From positions 2,046,001-2,110,000 of the forward strand of contig NZ_CP063189.1 of assembly GCF_028609805.1 (NCBI RefSeq): DNA of 64,000 nt, in the 5' to 3' direction. The notes under the pieces are model-generated. The model ran no database searches, was not told the DNA's origin, and saw only the letters and a program-made list of their open reading frames with translations. The position numbers and the translations under genes were made by a program. Below are positions 26,667-35,083 of the stretch, one piece after another. This DNA comes from Corynebacterium massiliense DSM 45435. GTDB taxonomy: Bacteria; Actinomycetota; Actinomycetes; Mycobacteriales; Mycobacteriaceae. Numbering within the stretch: position 1 is the stretch's first letter; every line of letters begins with the position of its first letter.

Positions 26667-27854
26667 TTAGTTGAGTGGGGGTTCGCCGTGTTTCCAGATT
26701 GGGGCTTGGTAGTTGCGGCTGGTGTCGATGTAGTGCTCGGTGATGATGGCGCCGGTGTCTTTGAGTGATGTGGTGATGTGGCGGTCTTTGATGATCATCA
26801 GGACGTGGTGGCCGGTGTATTTTCGGCCCATTCCTAGGTGGTAAAGCCTGCCTGCGTAGCGGATGGTGCAGCGGCCGGCTTTGTCGACTTTGTCGTTGCG
26901 TGTGCGCCATTCTTCGGTGGGGTTGTCGTCGGGGCTGGCTTTCGTGGATGCGTTGTAGACCTCGTATGGGGTGCGTCTGCCGAGGGCTCGGTGTGGGCGG
27001 TTGGTGTTGTAGTAGGCGGCGAATCGGTCGAGTTGTTGTTGTAGTTCGTCGATGGTGTTGACGGTGGGTTGGCGCGATAGCCACCGTTTGAGTGTTTGGT
27101 GGAATCGTTCGATTTTTCCTTGGGTTTGTGGGTGTCCTGGCCTGCCGTTTTTCTGTTGGATCCGGTGGTTGCGGATGAGTTTTTCGAAGGCGTTACGGCC
27201 GCCTTTTGCCCCGGCGTTGCGGGCGGTAAACACCAGCCCGTTGTCGGTGAGGGTGGATTGTGGTGGGCCGAAGTCGCTGATGAGGTGTGATAGTTCGTCG
27301 GCGACGGCAGGCCCAGAAAAGGACCGGCTGGCTGTAATGGACAGCAGCAGTCGGGAGTGGTCGTCGATGAAGTCGAGGATTTCGACGCGTCTTCCGCCGG
27401 TGAGATATGCGTGTGTGATGTCTGCTTGCCAGCATTCATTGGGGCGGGATGCTTCGAAGCGGATAAATGAGGTTCTCGGCCGCTTTTTTGGTTCTGGCTG
27501 CACGAGGCCGTGGTCGCGGAGGATGCGCACGATCGTCGAGGTAGATGGGGCATACATACCTTGTTGTTCCAGGTGGAACTGGATGGTTTCTGCCCCGGAA
27601 TCCAGCCCGGAGTGGTCGAGTTGTTTGCGCATGTTGATGATGGTTTTCTTGAGCTTTTTGGATACTGCGCGTGGGTTGGAGTGCGGTGCTTTCGACTTCG
27701 GCTTTACCGCTTGTGGGCCGCCAGTGTCGTAGCGGCGGAGTAAGGCGTAGACCCACTGGCGGGACACGTTGAAACGCGTAGCGACTCGGGCGACTGGTTG
27801 GTGTTGCTCACGGACAGCTTTGATGATCGCGAGATTGCGGTTCGGACTATTCAT
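26667..27854 (-). CDS. IS481-family transposase (rve integrase core)
   Basis: The transposase has 395 residues. The N-terminal helix-turn-helix (ARVATRFNVSRQWVYALLRRY) precedes the rve core. The DDE residues lie in WQADITHAYL, LTDNGLVF and HPQTQGKIERFHQTLKRW. A C-terminal domain with RHITTSLKDTG follows. The frame is open throughout. The stop codon lies 1 bp from the IS1249 end, so the natural 3' flank of the element was displaced. The ATG at 27854 lies just inside a repeated upstream region. Confidence 0.9.
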   Translation of the reverse strand: MNSPNRNLAIIKAVREQHQPVARVATRFNVSRQWVYALLRRYDTGGPQAVKPKSKAPHSNPRAVSKKLKKTIINMRKQLDHSGLDSGAETIQFHLEQQGMYAPSTSTIVRILRDHGLVQPEPKKRPRTSFIRFEASRPNECWQADITHAYLTGGRRVEILDFIDDHSRLLLSITASRSFSGPAVADELSHLISDFGPPQSTLTDNGLVFTARNAGAKGGRNAFEKLIRNHRIQQKNGRPGHPQTQGKIERFHQTLKRWLSRQPTVNTIDELQQQLDRFAAYYNTNRPHRALGRRTPYEVYNASTKASPDDNPTEEWRTRNDKVDKAGRCTIRYAGRLYHLGMGRKYTGHHVLMIIKDRHITTSLKDTGAIITEHYIDTSRNYQAPIWKHGEPPLN

Positions 27855-27855
27855 G

Positions 27856-27950
27856 CTGTCAACGATGACGCGACACACCTGTCAACTGTCATCGTGCCTT
27901 CGCCCCGGCTGGGGATGTAAAGGATGTCCCGACACACCTGTCAACTGTCA
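27856..27950. repeat. Two 36-bp near-direct repeats upstream of the IS481 transposase
   Basis: Copies lie at 27856-27891 and 27915-27950. They share a block of 21 identical bases ending CCTGTCAACTGTCA. They probably serve as transposase-binding sites or mark two nested IS ends. Confidence 0.6.
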
Positions 27951-27999
27951 GTGACGTTTCCCCAGAACAGATTTGTAAACTATGTCATGACTTCAGACA

Positions 28000-28030
28000 C
28001 CGTCGTCGGCTCCATTTGTCCTGTGTCGCG
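28000..28030 (+). repeat. attR-like direct repeat (copy of tRNA-Gly 3' end)
   Basis: CCGTCGTCGGCTCCAT (28000-28015) and GTCCTGTGTCGCG (28018-28030) match the end and downstream flank of tRNA-Gly at 25174-25202. The upstream tRNA body is absent, so this is only the duplicated end. Confidence 0.65.
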
Positions 28031-28045
28031 ACATCGTTGACAAAA

Positions 28046-28086
28046 GGGCGCCCGCCGAAAGCTACTGCTGCTTTCAGCGGGCGCTC
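28046..28086 (+). terminator. GC-rich hairpin, terminator-like
   Basis: The 16-nt arms at 28046-28061 and 28071-28086 pair with one mismatch. The sequence is similar to the hairpin at 25242-25280. It is probably the ancestral tRNA-Gly or IS terminator displaced by insertion. Confidence 0.5.
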
Positions 28087-28131
28087 TTCGTATTTCTAAA
28101 CAGCGTGCCCCAACTGTGCACCGCACGCCTG

Positions 28132-28244
28132 CTAATCGATGGGCTCCGCAACCGTGATGATGTTCTCCGCGTAGCCGAGCTGACCGCCGACGAATTCGCC
28201 GCCGCACGTGATGAGCACGAACTTCGCTGCGTAGCCGTCACCCC
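28132..28244 (-). pseudogene. C-terminal remnant of a class F sortase
   Basis: About 37 codons remain, ending in TAG at 28132. KFVLITCGGEF contains the sortase Cys in an LITC motif, followed by GYAENIITVAEPID, the usual class F C-terminus with LGY and the final strand. The rest of the gene is missing, because VanW coding sequence begins at 28245 on the same strand. It was not found elsewhere in the window. Confidence 0.65.
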
Positions 28245-29984
28245 TTAGGAACACTTCACAATCGGCTGTGGGTCATACACCGTCGTGGTGGTCTGCCGGT
28301 CGAGCTCGTTGCCCTTCAGGTCGCGGATGATGCGGGTGTCCGAGGTGGTAAAGCCCGGGTTGCCGTTGGACGGGCTGCACTCGTCGCCCGGTACCTTCAT
28401 CTCGGTGGGTTGGGTCTGCGCCCAGCGGCCGTTGTTCACCGACTCGACGTCCACAGTCTTCACACCCTTCAGGCGCACCGTGATGTCGTTGTCGGTGTAG
28501 CTGGTCTCAATACGCACCGGGTACTTCGAGGTGTTCTTGAACGCTAGGTCGATGGCGCCCTCGTAGACGGTGGCCTCCCGGCCGGCCGGGTAGCGGTTGA
28601 TGTAGTAGCTGTGCGGCGTGTGCGCCACATCGCCCATGCCCGCAAAGTACTCCGCGTTGTAGAGGGTCGTGGCGAACTGCGAGATGCCGCCACCGACGGC
28701 CTCACCGGCGTGGCCGTCGATGATGATGCCCGACTTCACGTAGCCCTGGGCCTCCCCGCGGGGGCCGGTGTAGCCGTTGAGGGAGAACGTATCGCCCGGC
28801 GCGACGATGGCGCCATTCACCTTGTCGGCCACCAACTGGATGTTGCGGCCCGAGTCCTTGGAAAATCCGCTGGTGGTGAACTCACCCAGGGTGTCGTCGA
28901 AGCTGGCGCGCTCGGCGTCTTCCGTGGTGAAGGTCGCCGGATCGTCCGTGTACGCGGCGTCCCATTCGCGGCCCTTCGATCCGGTCACGCGGTCCGGGAA
29001 GCCGTCCATGGTATTCTCCCAGTCCAGGGACACGCCGTCGGAGTGCGGGATGACGCGCTTCTTCCCGCCGGAAAAGTCAATGTCCGCGTTGCGCTTCGGC
29101 TTCTCCGTCGACGAGAGGGTCTCCGCGAAGATGCCCTGCGCGGCCTCGGCGTCGACGTCGAGGGCCAGCGAGTGCTTCTCCGGGTCCTCGCGGATACTGA
29201 CGATGTCCGCGATGTGCTCCGGGGAAATCTCCGCCGTCACGTCGTCGCGGCCCTTGAGCTTCAGTGGGCCGTCGAGGGCGCGTTTGAGGTCGCCATCGGC
29301 AAGCTCGTCCACCGCTTTGTTGCCGATGGCCGGCTTCTGCTCCTCGGCCGCTACCTCGACGCCGTCTGGGTCGAGCCAGTCCTCGCGGACCTTGGTGTTC
29401 AGCTCGGCATCGTCAATGCTCTGCCCGATGACCTCCGGGGTCTTCTTGATCTCCGCACCGTCCAGCTCGAGGGTGGCGTTCTTCGGCTCCACCGTCAGCT
29501 CGTCGTGGAGGCGTTCCAGCTGCGGGCCGAGTGCGTCCTCGTCCACCTGCGTGTCGATGGACCGTTCCTCCATCGGCCGGAAGAAGCTGTAGACGCGCGC
29601 GATGGGGTTGAGCGAGGCGTCATCGATGGAATCGACCGCGGCCTGGTAGTCCATGCTGAGCCCCGCCTCCGCGGGGATGAACTCGGCGTGCTGGTCGCCG
29701 GCCTTGACCGTGACTGGGTTGTCCTCCACCCCGCCGAGCTCTTTTTTGAGCTTCTGCACCGCGGCGTGGCGCTCCATGTTGGAAATGTCCACGCCGCCGA
29801 CGGAGACGGACCGCGGCACCTTGCCCTGGTTGGAGACCACGTCGATGGCGTACGCGACGCCCGCGATGACGAAAAGGCCCACCAGAATGCCGAGGGTGAT
29901 AGCCCAGCCCCGCGCGCCACGGGACTTTTGCCCGCCGTCAGCGTGGTCAGCGTGCGCGGAGTGGCCGATTCGTTGGTTATTCAC
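28245..29984 (-). CDS. VanW family envelope protein
   Basis: The protein has 579 residues. A cytoplasmic N-terminus and one signal-anchor helix (about 27-48) are followed by tandem peptidoglycan-binding-4-like domains (about 55-330). The VanW domain follows from about residue 375, with VAPGDTFSLNGYTGPRGEAQGY and GGGISQFATTLYNAEYFAG. A short tail ends with a Cys. It is presumed to act in cell-wall metabolism; VanW function is not settled. The start is GTG, 7 nt downstream of a TACTGT -10, so it is leaderless. It carries an 11-mer copy at 29294. Confidence 0.88.
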   Translation of the reverse strand: MNNQRIGHSAHADHADGGQKSRGARGWAITLGILVGLFVIAGVAYAIDVVSNQGKVPRSVSVGGVDISNMERHAAVQKLKKELGGVEDNPVTVKAGDQHAEFIPAEAGLSMDYQAAVDSIDDASLNPIARVYSFFRPMEERSIDTQVDEDALGPQLERLHDELTVEPKNATLELDGAEIKKTPEVIGQSIDDAELNTKVREDWLDPDGVEVAAEEQKPAIGNKAVDELADGDLKRALDGPLKLKGRDDVTAEISPEHIADIVSIREDPEKHSLALDVDAEAAQGIFAETLSSTEKPKRNADIDFSGGKKRVIPHSDGVSLDWENTMDGFPDRVTGSKGREWDAAYTDDPATFTTEDAERASFDDTLGEFTTSGFSKDSGRNIQLVADKVNGAIVAPGDTFSLNGYTGPRGEAQGYVKSGIIIDGHAGEAVGGGISQFATTLYNAEYFAGMGDVAHTPHSYYINRYPAGREATVYEGAIDLAFKNTSKYPVRIETSYTDNDITVRLKGVKTVDVESVNNGRWAQTQPTEMKVPGDECSPSNGNPGFTTSDTRIIRDLKGNELDRQTTTTVYDPQPIVKCS

Positions 29985-29991
29985 AGCAAAG

Positions 29992-29997
29992 ACAGTA
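29992..29997 (-). promoter_or_regulatory. Leaderless -10 (TACTGT) of the VanW gene
   Basis: TACTGT on the minus strand lies 7 nt before the GTG at 29984. It confirms a GTG start for which no ribosome site exists. Confidence 0.6.
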
Positions 29998-30046
29998 TCC
30001 GTTCCACCACGGTTAGCACTAGTCGCTGGGCGCTTAGTGTTTCACG

Positions 30047-31132
30047 TTAAACCTGAATCCTGCCGTCGCGGGCGGCCTGCTCTGCTGTATCGAGGACCTC
30101 GTTGATATCGGCCTCCGCCGACCACAGCACCACGTCGGCGCCGGCGGCAAGGCCGGCGGTGGCGGCATCGGCAGGCGCGAAGCGGTCCGTGATCGCCTGC
30201 ATGCCGGTGAGATCGTCGGTGTAGACCGTCCCGCCGAACCCGAACTGATCGCGCAAAAGGCCGTAGGCGTCCGGGTTGAGGCTCGACGGGGTCTCGCCGT
30301 CGCCGAGGCCCGGCACGACCATGTGCCCGACCATCACGCCCGGCGCCGTGGCGGGATCGTCGCTCTGGGATTCCGGCAGCGCCCGCGTGTACGGCACCAG
30401 GTCGTGGCCTTGCATGTCGTCGAGCGGCGGGGTGACCGCGTCGCCCTGGTGCGTGTCCCCCGAGGCGCGGCCGTGGCCCGGGAAGTGCTTGAACACTGGG
30501 CGTACGCCGGAGGACTGCAGCCCGCGGGCGAACGCGGCGCCGAGCTCGCCGGCCTGCTGCGGGTCGGAGGAAAACGAGCGATCGCCGACCACCTCGAGGT
30601 CGCCACCGTCCACGTCGAGCACCGGTGCGAAGTCGACGTTGATGCCGTGATCGCGCAGGGTCGCGCCGATCTGCGCGCCCTGGGCCTGCGCACCCTCCGG
30701 GCCGCCGGCTGCCATGTCCCGCGCGGACGGGTACGAGCCCAGGATGTCGTCGAAGCGCTGCACGCGGCCGCCCTCGAAGTCGATGGCCACCTCGAAGGGC
30801 CGGTCGAACTCGGCGCGCAGCGCGTTGATATCGCGGCCCGGCTCGGTGAGAAGCCCCGGATCTGCCCAGCTGGTGAGGAAGATGCCGCCCACGCCTGCTT
30901 CCAGCTTGGCGCGCGCATCCTCGTAGCTGACCACGCCCGGCATGAGCTTGGCCGCGATCTGCTCGCGGGGGTTTTGCTCGGGAGCGTCGGTGGGTGCCTC
31001 GGTGGTCGATGGGGCATCGTCAAGCGGAGCGTCCGAGTGCGCGCAGCCTGCCCCGGTTGCGCTGGCGGCGAGGCCGACCGCTACCACGGCGGCGGTAAGA
31101 CGACGCGGAATCTGCCGAGGTGTAAAAGACAT
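30047..31132 (-). CDS. nagZ-like: Beta-N-acetylhexosaminidase (GH3) lipoprotein
   Basis: This is a glycoside hydrolase family 3 enzyme, probably removing N-acetylglucosamine from wall fragments outside the cell. Of 361 residues, the signal peptide ends in the lipobox GAGC (Cys near 30). The barrel contains DFEGGRVQRFDDILG, INVDFAPVLDVDGG, the signature KHFPGHGRASGDTHQGD (about 215-231) and TDDLTGMQAI with the nucleophile Asp. Its divergent leaderless promoter is 46 bp from the universal stress gene. Confidence 0.9.
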   Translation of the reverse strand: MSFTPRQIPRRLTAAVVAVGLAASATGAGCAHSDAPLDDAPSTTEAPTDAPEQNPREQIAAKLMPGVVSYEDARAKLEAGVGGIFLTSWADPGLLTEPGRDINALRAEFDRPFEVAIDFEGGRVQRFDDILGSYPSARDMAAGGPEGAQAQGAQIGATLRDHGINVDFAPVLDVDGGDLEVVGDRSFSSDPQQAGELGAAFARGLQSSGVRPVFKHFPGHGRASGDTHQGDAVTPPLDDMQGHDLVPYTRALPESQSDDPATAPGVMVGHMVVPGLGDGETPSSLNPDAYGLLRDQFGFGGTVYTDDLTGMQAITDRFAPADAATAGLAAGADVVLWSAEADINEVLDTAEQAARDGRIQV

Positions 31133-31139
31133 GGTGTCT

Positions 31140-31145
31140 AGTGTG
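31140..31145 (-). promoter_or_regulatory. Candidate leaderless -10 (CACACT) of the GH3 gene
   Basis: CACACT on the minus strand lies 7 nt before the ATG at 31132. It is a weaker match than the neighbouring sites. Confidence 0.4.
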
Positions 31146-31164
31146 CCCTATCTCCTTTCCCCGC

Positions 31165-31170
31165 TACAGT
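31165..31170 (+). promoter_or_regulatory. Leaderless -10 (TACAGT) of the usp gene
   Basis: TACAGT lies 8 nt before the ATG at 31179. This decides the start over upstream in-frame codons. Confidence 0.6.
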
Positions 31171-31178
31171 GGTGGGCC

Positions 31179-31649
31179 ATGAGCGAAGGCCCGAAGATTC
31201 TGCTCGCTTTCGACGGCACCGACCAGGCCAGCCACGCGATCGAGTACGCCGCGCGCTACCTGCGCGCCGGCATCGTGGAACTCCTCACCGCCTGGGAGCC
31301 GTCCGCGCGCCAGGCGGCGCGTTCTGTCACCCGCGTCGGCGTGCAGCCGGTGGGCGGCTCGGAGGATCCCGCCGCCGATCCGGCCTACGAGGAGGCCCAG
31401 CGCGTGTGCAACGCCGGCGTCCAGCACGCCGAGTCGCTGGGGCTTTCCGCCCGCGCCCACCTGGTGGAATCCGCCACCACCATCCCGGAGGCCATCGTGG
31501 ATGCGGCCGAGGAGCTGGACGTCGACGTCATCGTCACCGGCACCCGCGCCATCGGCGGGATGCGCTCGCTGTGGAATACCTCCACTGCCGAGCACCTCGT
31601 GCGCCACGCCGGCCGGCCCGTGTTCATCGTTCCGCCGGAAGACGAATAG
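31179..31649 (+). CDS. Universal stress protein (UspA family)
   Basis: This is a 156-residue single Usp domain, cytoplasmic. It begins PKILLAFDGTDQASHAIEYAA with the acidic residue of the nucleotide pocket. It ends with the loop DVIVTGTRAIGGMRSLWNTSTAEHLVRHAGRPVFIV, corresponding to the ATP-binding G-2x-G-9x-G-S/T signature. It is probably ATP-binding, but its role in stress is unspecified. Confidence 0.9.
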   Translation: MSEGPKILLAFDGTDQASHAIEYAARYLRAGIVELLTAWEPSARQAARSVTRVGVQPVGGSEDPAADPAYEEAQRVCNAGVQHAESLGLSARAHLVESATTIPEAIVDAAEELDVDVIVTGTRAIGGMRSLWNTSTAEHLVRHAGRPVFIVPPEDE

Positions 31650-31682
31650 GTGTTGCATAACCGCTCCCCGCGGTGGTGCTGC

Positions 31683-31688
31683 TAGCAT
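31683..31688 (+). promoter_or_regulatory. Leaderless -10 (TAGCAT) of the DUF2613 gene
   Basis: TAGCAT lies 7 nt before the ATG at 31696. Confidence 0.55.
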
Positions 31689-31695
31689 CACCGCC

Positions 31696-31893
31696 ATGGC
31701 TGTCCAAAGCGATTCCTTAAACAAGCGCACCCTCGGTCCCGCCGTGGGCAGCGCCGTCGTGGGCATCACCTTAGGCATCATCACGGTGGTCGGAATCGCG
31801 CAGTTCTCCGGCTCCGACGCCGCGCCTGCCGATGGCGCCGTCCCCGCCGACAACGCCGTCCTCGGCGGCCCGGAATACGGCAGCCGCGGCTAA
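31696..31893 (+). CDS. DUF2613 small membrane protein
   Basis: The protein has 65 residues: a short charged start, one hydrophobic helix (GPAVGSAVVGITLGIITVVGIAQF, about 14-37) and an Ala/Pro-rich exterior tail ending PEYGSRG. It matches the actinobacterial DUF2613 layout. aftD begins 15 bp later, so the two are probably co-transcribed and this protein may assist the arabinosyltransferase. That is an inference from position. Confidence 0.8.
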   Translation: MAVQSDSLNKRTLGPAVGSAVVGITLGIITVVGIAQFSGSDAAPADGAVPADNAVLGGPEYGSRG

Positions 31894-31908
31894 CTTCTCC
31901 CCACGCGC

Positions 31909-34900
31909 ATGCGCCTAAAGGCCACCCTGGTCGGCTGGCTCGCAGTCGTCCTCACCGTCTGGCTGCCGTTTTCGGCGCCGTGGGGCGAGGTCGCCGCGGA
32001 CACCAAACACGATCTCACCGCCGACCCGGCCGGCTTTCTGGCCGGCGCGCTGCACGCCTACACCGACACCTTCACCCTCGGCCAGCTGCAGAATCAGGCC
32101 TACGGCTACCTCTTCCCCCAGGGCCCGTTCTTCCTCCTCACTAATTTTCTGCCCGACTGGGTGGCGCAACGCCTGTGGTGGACACTGGTGCTCTCTGTCG
32201 GCTACTTCGGCATGGTCGCCCTCCTGCGTCGCGTCACCCCGGCGAGCGGGGCGTGGCTCGCGCTCGGCGGCATCGCCTACGCGCTCAGCCCCCGCGCGCT
32301 GACCACCCTCACCGCCATCTCCTCAGAGACCTGGCCGGTCATGCTGGCGCCGTGGGTCATAGTTCCTTTGCTGGGTTCCGGGGCCCGGATCACTTGGCGC
32401 AACCTCGCCGCCGCCGTCGTGCCCGTCGCGCTGATGGGCGCGGTCAACGCCACCGCCACGCTCGCCGCGTGCGTGCCGGCCGCGCTGGTGCTGGTGTGGC
32501 GGCGGCCGGTCTGGCAGGGGCTGAAATGCCTGGCCATCTGGTTTATCGGCTGCGCGGCGGTGAGCCTGTGGTGGCTCGGCCCGCTGGTGCTGCTGGGCCG
32601 CTACGCGCCGCCGTTTACGGAATTTATCGAGTCCTCTTTCGTCACCACCCGCTGGCTCAACCTCGCGGAGGTGCTGCGCGGGACCACGAGCTGGACGCCC
32701 TTCGTGGAAACCGAGCGCGTCGCCGGCACCGCGCTGGCCACCGAGCCGGTGTTCGTGCTGCTGACGATGGCGGTCGCGGCGGCGGGGCTGGCGGGCATCG
32801 CCACGCGGCGCGTGCCCGAGGTCTGGTCGGCGATGCTGGTGGTGGGCGTCGTCATTCTCAGCCTCCACGCCGGCTGGTACCTCGCCGCGCTTGACGGCCC
32901 GCTGGCGCCGTTCCGCAACGTGCACAAATTCGATCCGCTGGTGCGTCTGCCGCTGGTCATCGGCATGGTCACGCTGGGCAGCCGCTTAGGGCTCCCGCGC
33001 GACTGGCTACGCCCGCGCCCCCGCCAGGCCGCGGGCATGATCCTCGCCATCGTCGTCGCACTGTCCGCCGCCCCGGCGTTCAACGGACAACTACTCCCCC
33101 GCGGCACGTACGAGAAAGTGCCGGGCTACTGGCAGGAGGCGGCTGACTTCGTCAACGACAACGCCGCCGGCACCCGCACGCTCATCTACCCGCCCGCCTC
33201 CTTCGCGCGCCAGGAGTGGGGCTGGACCCGCGACGAGCCCGCCCAGGCGCTTCTCGATGTCCCCTGGGCCGTCCGCGACTCCATTCCCCTCATCCCGCCG
33301 GAGGCGATCCGCGGTATGGACGGGGTGACCGCCGTCTTGGAGCACGACCCGAAGGCCGGGGCGCGCGCGTTGCGGCGCCTGGGCATCGGCGCGGTCCTCC
33401 TGCGCCACGACCTCGACGACCACGTCGCGGCCGCCGACGACATCGACGCCGCGGATCTGCCCGGCACCGTCCACCACTTTGGCGAGATCGACGTGGTGCT
33501 GCTTGACGATTCCCCCTCCATCACCATCGGCCCCGCCGACCCCGTGCGCGTCGCCGGCGGCGGGGAGTCGCTCGCCCTCCTAGACGCGCTGGACGGCGCC
33601 CAGCCGCGGGAGCTGGTGGACCGTGACGCGGACATCGTCACGGACACGCCCATGCTCGTCGACCGCAACTACGGCACGCTCCACGGCCCAGTCTCCGCGC
33701 CGGTCGCACCCACGGAAAAGACGCGCGTGCACAACCGGCTGCGCGACTACCCGTCCGCCGGGCCGCGCACCGCGGTGGAGGAACGCGGTGGGTCCGTTGG
33801 GGCATCGTCAAGCGCGGCGGACGTTGACTCCTTCGCCGGTGCCGACCCGGCCCACTCCGTGACCGCGGCAACGGACGGCGACCCAGACACCGCGTGGGAG
33901 CCGGCGCCCGGCGACAAGCACCCGTGGCTGGAACTGCGTGGGGACTTCACCGCGCCGAAACTCACGGTGCGCGCGACTGCCGATGCCACCGTCACCGTCC
34001 GCTCCCGCGATGCCTCCGTCGACGTCGAGCTGGCCGAAGGCGAGGAGAAGACGGTCTCCGTGCCCGGCGGGGATACCGACGCGGTGCGCGTGGAGCTGGA
34101 CGGCGACAAGCGCGTCGGGCTCGCCGAGGTCGGCGTGGTGGGCCACCCCATCGAGCGGGTGGTGACGGTGCCCGACACCTCCCCGGGGGTCAAGCAGTTC
34201 GCCTTCCAGCGCCTTTTCGTCGATACCGGCAACCTGGTGCGCGAGTTCACCGCGCCCCGAGAGATGCGGGTGGTCGCGCGCACGGCCGGGGAGGTGTCGC
34301 TGGATGGCGCCCCGCTTGCCGATGGCGACGTCATCGACCTCTCCCCCGGCGCCCACCGCGTGGACGGCTCTGCCGAGTGGGTGACTCTGACCGAGGAGGG
34401 ATGGTTGCCGGAGCCTGGATACGTGGACAGTGACGGCAGCGTCGAACCGGCCGACACCGACCGACTTCTCACCACCGGCCGGGCGTTCAACCCGGGGCTG
34501 GAGGGCTTTTTAGACGGCGAGAGGTTGGAGCCGCGGGCCATCGACGCCGCGACCCAGGCGTTCGTCGTCCCTGCAGGTCAGGGCGGTGAGTTCACCATGT
34601 CGTTCACCGCCGACGGCGCGTACCGCGGCTGGCTTTTCGGCGGTGGGGTGCTGGCGGGCATCGTCACGCTCGCGTGCGCGGTCCTGGGGCGCTGGGGCTC
34701 TGCGGATCGACGGCGTGTCTGGCCGTCTCGTGGTTTCACCGCCTGCGCGTTGGTTCTTTTGGCGCTGGCCTCGCCCGTCGCAGCAATTGCGGGCGTAGGC
34801 GGGCTCATCGCCCGGCGCTGGGTGACGCCGGTCGTACTCTCGCCGGTGCTGTGCGGCATCGCCGGTGCCATGCTGGCGCGGGCGCCGTGGCCGTCGGCGG

Positions 34901-34992
34901 GCTACGCGGGCGACTCGTGGGCCATCGCGGCGCTGTGCGGGGCGGCGCTGGTTGTCGCCGTCGCCCCACTTCCCCCGCGCGGCCATCGCTAA
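31909..34992 (+). CDS. aftD: Arabinofuranosyltransferase AftD
   Basis: This is a GT-C membrane transferase that adds arabinofuranose from decaprenyl-phospho-arabinose to arabinogalactan and lipoarabinomannan. It has 1027 residues. Many helices fill the first 370 residues, with the conserved exterior acidic segment VAADTKHDLTADPAGFLAG near residue 28. A large exterior beta-rich part follows (about 390-890), including a discoidin/CBM-like stretch near 640-690. Further helices close the protein (about 905-1025). The length is somewhat shorter than mycobacterial AftD. An 11-mer copy is at 34314. Confidence 0.92.
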   Translation: MRLKATLVGWLAVVLTVWLPFSAPWGEVAADTKHDLTADPAGFLAGALHAYTDTFTLGQLQNQAYGYLFPQGPFFLLTNFLPDWVAQRLWWTLVLSVGYFGMVALLRRVTPASGAWLALGGIAYALSPRALTTLTAISSETWPVMLAPWVIVPLLGSGARITWRNLAAAVVPVALMGAVNATATLAACVPAALVLVWRRPVWQGLKCLAIWFIGCAAVSLWWLGPLVLLGRYAPPFTEFIESSFVTTRWLNLAEVLRGTTSWTPFVETERVAGTALATEPVFVLLTMAVAAAGLAGIATRRVPEVWSAMLVVGVVILSLHAGWYLAALDGPLAPFRNVHKFDPLVRLPLVIGMVTLGSRLGLPRDWLRPRPRQAAGMILAIVVALSAAPAFNGQLLPRGTYEKVPGYWQEAADFVNDNAAGTRTLIYPPASFARQEWGWTRDEPAQALLDVPWAVRDSIPLIPPEAIRGMDGVTAVLEHDPKAGARALRRLGIGAVLLRHDLDDHVAAADDIDAADLPGTVHHFGEIDVVLLDDSPSITIGPADPVRVAGGGESLALLDALDGAQPRELVDRDADIVTDTPMLVDRNYGTLHGPVSAPVAPTEKTRVHNRLRDYPSAGPRTAVEERGGSVGASSSAADVDSFAGADPAHSVTAATDGDPDTAWEPAPGDKHPWLELRGDFTAPKLTVRATADATVTVRSRDASVDVELAEGEEKTVSVPGGDTDAVRVELDGDKRVGLAEVGVVGHPIERVVTVPDTSPGVKQFAFQRLFVDTGNLVREFTAPREMRVVARTAGEVSLDGAPLADGDVIDLSPGAHRVDGSAEWVTLTEEGWLPEPGYVDSDGSVEPADTDRLLTTGRAFNPGLEGFLDGERLEPRAIDAATQAFVVPAGQGGEFTMSFTADGAYRGWLFGGGVLAGIVTLACAVLGRWGSADRRRVWPSRGFTACALVLLALASPVAAIAGVGGLIARRWVTPVVLSPVLCGIAGAMLARAPWPSAGYAGDSWAIAALCGAALVVAVAPLPPRGHR

Positions 34993-35010
34993 CACCGGAC
35001 ACTGCCTGAA

Positions 35011-35070
35011 TTTGGATCGTAAGGCGTGGATCTGCGGACCGCACAGGCCCTTAGGATCCCAAAACAGGCA
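35011..35070 (+). repeat. Left flank repeat of the DUF559 gene
   Basis: TTTGGATCGTAAGG (35011-35024) is followed 51 bp later by AAACAGGCA. The same two blocks at the same spacing occur at 36080-36139. GGATCGTAAGG also faces CCTTAGGATCC in this copy, giving a stem. Confidence 0.7.
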
Positions 35071-35083
35071 CGCGTCTAAGTGC

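Larger units (their letters stand above)
25205..27983 (-). mobile_element. IS481-family element, interrupted by IS1249
   Basis: Candidate terminal inverted repeats are ATAGTTGACAAAACTGT (25205-25221) and, reading inward on the minus strand, ATAGTTTACAAATCTGT (27983-27967). GTC flanks both ends. Subtracting IS1249 (1385 bp) leaves about 1.39 kb for the element itself. Subterminal motif copies such as CTGTCAACGATG recur near both ends. The exact ends are inferred and should be treated as provisional. Confidence 0.55.

Noticed and set aside
28000..28015. A second tRNA-Gly gene
   Set aside because: Only the last 14 bases of the tRNA plus T are present. No D-arm, anticodon arm or T-loop precedes them.
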